The translations under genes and the position numbers were made by a program. This document shows positions 59,838 through 64,000 of a stretch of DNA of 64,000 nt, in pieces; position 1 is the stretch's first letter; each line of letters opens with the position of its first letter. The notes beneath the pieces were generated by a model that was given only the letters and a program-made list of their open reading frames with translations, did not search any database and was not told the DNA's origin. The stretch comes from Cytophagales bacterium (GTDB lineage Bacteria > Bacteroidota > Bacteroidia > Cytophagales > Cyclobacteriaceae). The DNA is taken from positions 62,001 through 126,000 of the forward strand of contig JADBYQ010000032.1 in NCBI GenBank assembly GCA_020402945.1, in the 5' to 3' direction.

Positions 59838-61042
59838 AGATTTTATTGTTTTTAGTCGGCATCGTTCTATTAATAGGGGTAGAGGTAGCACGTGTGTATT
59901 ATATCATGCCCTTTCCGGGAAGTCAAGTAGATGAGGCAGTTGAGCTCGCGTACTTCATTCAAAATTACATCTGGTTATTTCGTATAGTTGGTGTTTTGAT
60001 TATTGGTTACCCTGCATTTTTCTATTTAGTTGGAGATAATGCTTACATCAAATGGACTGTTGCGTCCATGCTGGCATTTTGGATTATTGTCTGCTATGCA
60101 TTCAATTTCCAGTTCCTGGCAGACAAAATGTTCCTTCAAACTGAGTCTGTTTCGTTACTGAAGGCAAATAGTAGTAAAATTTATGATAATCAGCTTGTTA
60201 TAGGCCTTAGTATTAATGGTCAGTCGAGGGCATATCCCATCGAGATTATTGGTTATCATCACCAGGTAAGAGATACCGTGGGTGGCCAAGATGTAATGGT
60301 TACGTACTGTACGGTGTGCAGATCTGGGCGTGTATTTAGTCCGTTTGTAAACGGCAAGTCAGAGATATTCAGGCTTGTGGGGATGGATCATTTTAATGCC
60401 ATGTTTGAGGATGCTAATACGAAAAGTTGGTGGCGGCAGGTAAACGGAACGGCCATCATAGGCCCGTTGAAGGGCGCACAACTGACCGAAATTACTTCAC
60501 AGCAAATGACACTTCGAGCGTGGCTTTCGATGCATCCTGAATCATTGATTCTTCAACCCGATCCAAAATTTAAAGATCAATATGAGACATTGGCAAAGTA
60601 TGACGAAGGAAAGATGGAGGGGAGTCTTGAGGGTCGCGATTCGTTATCGTGGAAAGACAAATCATGGGTCGTAGGCGTGCCAATGGGTTTGTTTGCAAAA
60701 GCCTATGACTGGAATGAGTTGGTCGAACGAAGAGTTATCAATGACCAAATCAGCGGTCGCCCGGTAGTACTAGTATTGGAAGCCGATTCTGCTTCTTTTC
60801 ACACCTGGGTGCCCATAGCAGGAATGGATACACTTCAGTTTTCGCTAAATGATAGTTTGAATGTATTGATCGATCAGCAATCGGACTCGCGATGGAATTG
60901 GAAGGGCCAATGCGAAAGTGGAAAATATGCTGGCAGTCAGCTTGAAGTGCTTCCCTCATATCAGGAGTTTTGGCATTCGTGGAAAACGTTCCATCCCAAT
61001 ACGGAGCAATTTACCTCATCGAAAGTGAAAGAAAATGAGTGA
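59834..61042 (+). CDS. DUF3179 protein with N-terminal membrane helices
   Basis: The 402-residue protein has three membrane segments in the first 100 residues (about 1-24, 46-68 and 74-94), then a DUF3179 domain with YPIEIIGYHHQV, VTYCTVCRSGRVFSP and WWRQVNGTAIIG. The two Cys of CTVC could bind metal or be redox active. The function of DUF3179 is not known. It overlaps glpD by four bases and the GH13 gene by eight, so it is expressed with them. Confidence 0.82.
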   Translation: MKILLFLVGIVLLIGVEVARVYYIMPFPGSQVDEAVELAYFIQNYIWLFRIVGVLIIGYPAFFYLVGDNAYIKWTVASMLAFWIIVCYAFNFQFLADKMFLQTESVSLLKANSSKIYDNQLVIGLSINGQSRAYPIEIIGYHHQVRDTVGGQDVMVTYCTVCRSGRVFSPFVNGKSEIFRLVGMDHFNAMFEDANTKSWWRQVNGTAIIGPLKGAQLTEITSQQMTLRAWLSMHPESLILQPDPKFKDQYETLAKYDEGKMEGSLEGRDSLSWKDKSWVVGVPMGLFAKAYDWNELVERRVINDQISGRPVVLVLEADSASFHTWVPIAGMDTLQFSLNDSLNVLIDQQSDSRWNWKGQCESGKYAGSQLEVLPSYQEFWHSWKTFHPNTEQFTSSKVKENE

Positions 61043-62675
61043 CCGGGTCTGGTGGAAGGAAGCGATTGTCTATCAAATCTATCCCAGAAGCTTTAAAGAC
61101 AGCAATGGAGATGGAGTAGGTGATCTTCAGGGAATTATCTCAAAGTTAGATTATATCAAATCATTGGGCGTGGATGCCGTTTGGCTGAATCCAATCTATA
61201 AGTCTCCGAATGATGACGGTGGTTACGATATCAGCGACTACTATTCCATTCAACCCGAATTCGGATCGATGCAAGACTTCGATGAACTGTTGGCCGGGCT
61301 TCACCAACGCGGGCTGAAGTTGATTATGGATTTGGTCCTTAACCATTCATCCGATGAGCATCCCTGGTTTGTGGAGTCAAAAAAATCGAAGTCTAATCCT
61401 TTCCGTGATTACTATTTTTGGAAACCAGGCAAAAACGGACATGCACCAAATAACTGGCCGTCTTTCTTTGGTGGCAATGCGTGGCAATTGGATGAACAAA
61501 CAGGCGAGTATTACCTACACCTTTTCTCCGTCAAGCAACCCGATTTGAATTGGGAGAACACTGCCTTGCGAAAAGAGGTCCATGAGCTAATGCGCTACTG
61601 GTTGAAAAGAGGAGTGGATGGCCTTCGACTCGATGTAATCTCTGCGATTTCCAAGCGCACAGATTTTCCGCCTACAGATACAGTTGATTTTAATGAAACC
61701 ATTCGCAGGTATTATTCAAATGGTCCGCGACTGCAAGAGTTTATTGAAGAAGTCAGAACTAAAGTCATCAATGAATACAAAGATGTAATGACCGTGGGTG
61801 AAGGGCCGGGAATTACACCACAAAACGCGCTTGATTACTTAGATCCGGAGAAGGGTTTAAATATGATTTTCCATTTTGGTCATATGTTTATGGATCAAGG
61901 TCCAGGCGGCAGATTTGACCCTATTCCCTGGTCGATGACCGATTTTACGAAAGTATTCAAGACATGGGACGACACGTTCGCCAAAACCGGGTGGGGAAGT
62001 ATATTTCTTGGTAATCATGATTTTGCCCGAATGGTCTCCAGATGGGGAGATGATAGCAGCTATTGGAGAGAATCATCCACGTTACTGATAACACTGTTAT
62101 TGTCAATGAGGGGCACGCCTTTTATTTTTCAGGGTGATGAAATAGGGATGACCAATACCAAGCTAAAAGCGGTCGCAGATTCCAAAGACATAGAAACTCA
62201 AAATGGATGGCGTGAAGCCCAAAAGCGAGGAATGTCAGAAGATCAATTTCTTTCGCTAGCCAACTATTCCGGACGAGATAATGCGCGCACTCCGATGCAG
62301 TGGGACGACAGTGTTTTTGGTGGTTTCACCGATGGCCACCCATGGATGGATCTAAATCCGAACAAATCTCGGATCAATGTCGCGACTCAAACAACTGACC
62401 CCCATTCCATCCTAAACTATTTTAGGTCAATGACCTCGTTGCGAAAGGCACATCCTGTTTTAACCTATGGCACTTACGAACCGATTGAGACAAAAGACGA
62501 TCGGGTATTTGCCTACTACCGCCAAGAGGGCAAAGAAAAATATCAGATAGTTCTTCATTTTTCTAATGAGAATAGTACCTTTCCAATCCCGCTAAATGCA
62601 CAAAGACTCATTGGCAATTATGCCAATGAAAGTTTAAGTCTGCGTCCGTGGGAAGCAACGATCCATAAATTATGA
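61035..62675 (+). CDS. GH13 alpha-glucosidase, oligo-1,6-glucosidase-like
   Basis: The 546-residue cytoplasmic enzyme (no signal peptide) has the GH13 regions: DLVLNHSSDEHPW, GLRLDVIS with nucleophile Asp200, VGEGPG with acid Glu256 and LGNHDFAR with Asp329. The residue after the nucleophile is Val, as in oligo-1,6-glucosidases, which favours isomaltose-type alpha-1,6 substrates over maltose. Released glucose could be phosphorylated by the ROK kinase encoded next, which overlaps by four bases. Confidence 0.93.
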   Translation: MSDRVWWKEAIVYQIYPRSFKDSNGDGVGDLQGIISKLDYIKSLGVDAVWLNPIYKSPNDDGGYDISDYYSIQPEFGSMQDFDELLAGLHQRGLKLIMDLVLNHSSDEHPWFVESKKSKSNPFRDYYFWKPGKNGHAPNNWPSFFGGNAWQLDEQTGEYYLHLFSVKQPDLNWENTALRKEVHELMRYWLKRGVDGLRLDVISAISKRTDFPPTDTVDFNETIRRYYSNGPRLQEFIEEVRTKVINEYKDVMTVGEGPGITPQNALDYLDPEKGLNMIFHFGHMFMDQGPGGRFDPIPWSMTDFTKVFKTWDDTFAKTGWGSIFLGNHDFARMVSRWGDDSSYWRESSTLLITLLLSMRGTPFIFQGDEIGMTNTKLKAVADSKDIETQNGWREAQKRGMSEDQFLSLANYSGRDNARTPMQWDDSVFGGFTDGHPWMDLNPNKSRINVATQTTDPHSILNYFRSMTSLRKAHPVLTYGTYEPIETKDDRVFAYYRQEGKEKYQIVLHFSNENSTFPIPLNAQRLIGNYANESLSLRPWEATIHKL

Positions 62676-63592
62676 GCGACCAAAAGAATATTCTATGGGG
62701 CATCGACCTTGGAGGCACAAAGGCAGAGGGAGTAGTACTTGGGCCTGGCGGATTAGGTGAAATACTTTTTCGTGACCGAGTCCCCACGGGTGCCGAACAT
62801 GGATACCAACACATTCTCAACCAAATAGAAAAGTTGGTAGGGATGATGGAAAGCAAGATGGGCTATCGGCCCGCAAAGCTTGGCATCGGTACACCCGGCA
62901 CACTAGATCCTAAGTTGGGTACGATGAAGGGTTGTAATTCTGAATGTATGAATTTCCAACCAATGAAAAGTGATCTGGAAAAGTTATTAGGTCTGGAGAT
63001 TTTTATAGCCAACGATGCAAATTGTTTTGCCTTAGCTGAAGCAAAAATGGGCGTGGTGAAAGAGAAATACCTGGAAGCAAAAGTGGTGTTTGGAGTAATC
63101 ATGGGCACTGGTGTGGGTGGAGGCTTGGTGGTAGATGGAAGAGTGATCAATGGATTACATGGAATTGGAGGCGAGTGGGGTCACAATTATTTAGATGAGT
63201 CGGGTGGCCCGTGTTACTGCGGCAAGAGCGGCTGCGTGGAAAAAGTATTGGCCGGTCCTTCGCTGGAAAGATATTATTATTCGATCACAGGGCAACAGAT
63301 CAGGCTTAAAGAGATCTACGAATTGTACAAAACAGGTGATGAAAATGCTACCAAGACGATTCAGCGGATGTCACATTTTTTTGGAAAGGCGATTAGCGTC
63401 ATTATCAATATCATCGATCCGGATGTAATAGTTATTGGAGGAGGAGTGGGGAACATTGATGAGATCTATACAGATGGCATTGAGTCAACCCGAAAGTATA
63501 TTTTTAATAATGGCGTGGTAAATACACCCATTGTAAAGCCACTGCTGGGCGATAGTGCAGGCGTATTCGGAGCAGCTTATTTAACCGCCTAA
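62672..63592 (+). CDS. ROK-family sugar kinase (glucokinase-like)
   Basis: The 306-residue protein has the ATP phosphate loop GIDLGGTKAEGVV, the sugar-binding/catalytic region IANDANCFALAEA, GTGVGGGLVVDG and the zinc site CYCGKSGCVEKVL, all typical of ROK kinases. The motif ExGH (GEWGHNYL) is also present. Position after an alpha-glucosidase supports glucose as substrate, though other hexoses are possible. Confidence 0.9.
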   Translation: MSDQKNILWGIDLGGTKAEGVVLGPGGLGEILFRDRVPTGAEHGYQHILNQIEKLVGMMESKMGYRPAKLGIGTPGTLDPKLGTMKGCNSECMNFQPMKSDLEKLLGLEIFIANDANCFALAEAKMGVVKEKYLEAKVVFGVIMGTGVGGGLVVDGRVINGLHGIGGEWGHNYLDESGGPCYCGKSGCVEKVLAGPSLERYYYSITGQQIRLKEIYELYKTGDENATKTIQRMSHFFGKAISVIINIIDPDVIVIGGGVGNIDEIYTDGIESTRKYIFNNGVVNTPIVKPLLGDSAGVFGAAYLTA

Positions 63593-63689
63593 AACACTTT
63601 CAACTTTGAACCTTCAACTTTAGACTACAAACCTTGAATCTTAAACCTTGAACTTCAACTTTGAATTTTGAATTCTAACGCAGCTTGAA
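63593..63689. repeat. Intergenic degenerate word repeat before the PfkB gene
   Basis: The 97-base gap is made of variants of CTTCAACTTTGAA and CTTGAATCTTAAA, with very few G residues on the plus strand except in TTGAA words. It holds no gene and no clear promoter. It belongs to the same class of word-built spacers as 4511-4614 and 11542-11609. Confidence 0.55.
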
Positions 63690-64000
63690 ATGAAAAAAAT
63701 TGCCATCGTAGGCCCTATCCCTCGCGACCATATTGTTACTCACCAGGGCGACTTAATTCAAAAGTGGGGATGCGTTACACACCCGGTGATCGCGCTGTCA
63801 ATCATGGCCGGAGATAAATTGGAGGTGGTGCCGGTCTCGCATTTGCGCAAAGTAGATAGGGATAATGTGCTGGAGGTTTTTAAAGGGTATAAAGGGATCA
63901 CTACAAAATTCATTTCATCCAAGAATGATCAGGGAGATATAATTAGTCTTCGTTTTGTAGATGTCAACAATCGATTGGAGCGACAAACGGGGTTCATGGA
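63690..64000 (+). CDS. PfkB/ribokinase-type carbohydrate kinase (5' part only)
   Basis: An open frame runs from the ATG at 63690 to the window edge (103 full codons). It starts MKKIAIVGPIPRDHIV and continues with a Gly-Cys-Val-Thr-His-Pro segment and RFVDVNNRLERQTGF. The opening strand, the Gly-Pro-Ile-x-Arg-Asp pattern and the later Asn-Arg-Leu-Glu-Arg region resemble PfkB-family sugar kinases of Bacteroidota. The catalytic Asp and the anion hole lie beyond the window, so the family call is moderate. A spacer separates it from the ROK gene. Confidence 0.65.
   Translation, partial: MKKIAIVGPIPRDHIVTHQGDLIQKWGCVTHPVIALSIMAGDKLEVVPVSHLRKVDRDNVLEVFKGYKGITTKFISSKNDQGDIISLRFVDVNNRLERQTGFM

Overview
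The window looks like chromosomal DNA of an aerobic member of the Bacteroidota, most likely Cytophagales. The reasons are: an Alternative Complex III operon running straight into a caa3-type oxidase; the long, insertion-bearing form of IspG; promoters of the Bacteroidota type (TTTG / 19 bases / TAnnTTTG) that can be read ahead of the act operon and, less perfectly, ahead of ispG; a SusB-type GH97 enzyme; and several small proteins familiar only from this phylum. I saw no rRNA, tRNA, CRISPR array, prophage or plasmid origin by eye. Start codons were chosen by hand, and all family calls rest on motifs and recall, without any database search.

Layout. (1) 54-16916, plus strand: respiratory supercluster. 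actABCDEF (quinol:acceptor oxidoreductase) is followed by coxB-coxA, ctaA, ctaB, two subunit III genes and a subunit IV gene, closed by a strong terminator. A short accessory run follows: a degenerate SCO-like protein, DUF420, a small CxxC membrane protein and DUF983. Together these oxidise menaquinol and reduce oxygen. (2) 16968-28305: a 1213-residue NtrY-like sensor kinase, an MlaFE-type lipid ABC transporter, an SDR, ispG, a hicAB toxin-antitoxin pair, small conserved proteins, a lipoprotein with a lysine-rich tail, and a hemolysin-III-type membrane protein. (3) 28306-30056: a mobile-repeat island. A Y1/HUH transposase of the RAYT type is framed by REP-like hairpins, with a 97-base direct repeat, three related terminators and a broken second copy of the 3' end of ppdK. 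(4) 30057-35787: intact ppdK and a GH63-type glycosidase.

(5) 35801-51704: the most interesting part. A sulfide:quinone-oxidoreductase-like gene with tusE-like and dsrE-like genes runs leftward. Divergent from it is a pyruvate:ferredoxin/flavodoxin oxidoreductase that has cleanly lost the internal two-cluster ferredoxin domain. After it come a dihydroorotate-dehydrogenase-like protein without the usual active-site Cys, a flavodoxin, an unrecognised protein carrying kinase-fold (APH-like) signatures, a GH97 glycosidase, an RseC-like protein and a full rnfBCDGEA operon. An FNR/CRP-like palindrome lies in the divergent promoter region. Together this looks like a low-potential electron module (pyruvate to flavodoxin to Rnf/NAD, with ion pumping in either direction) in an organism that also respires oxygen. 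(6) 51941-58055: mostly minus strand, with a Tat-exported Gfo/Idh/MocA oxidoreductase, DoxX, TonB (plus strand), an SRAP-family protein that has lost all three catalytic residues, a YheT hydrolase, a YfiT/DinB protein and TerC. (7) 58185-64000, plus strand: glpD, a DUF3179 membrane protein, a GH13 alpha-glucosidase, a ROK sugar kinase and the start of a PfkB-type kinase, forming a tightly overlapping carbohydrate/glycerol-phosphate operon cut by the window edge.
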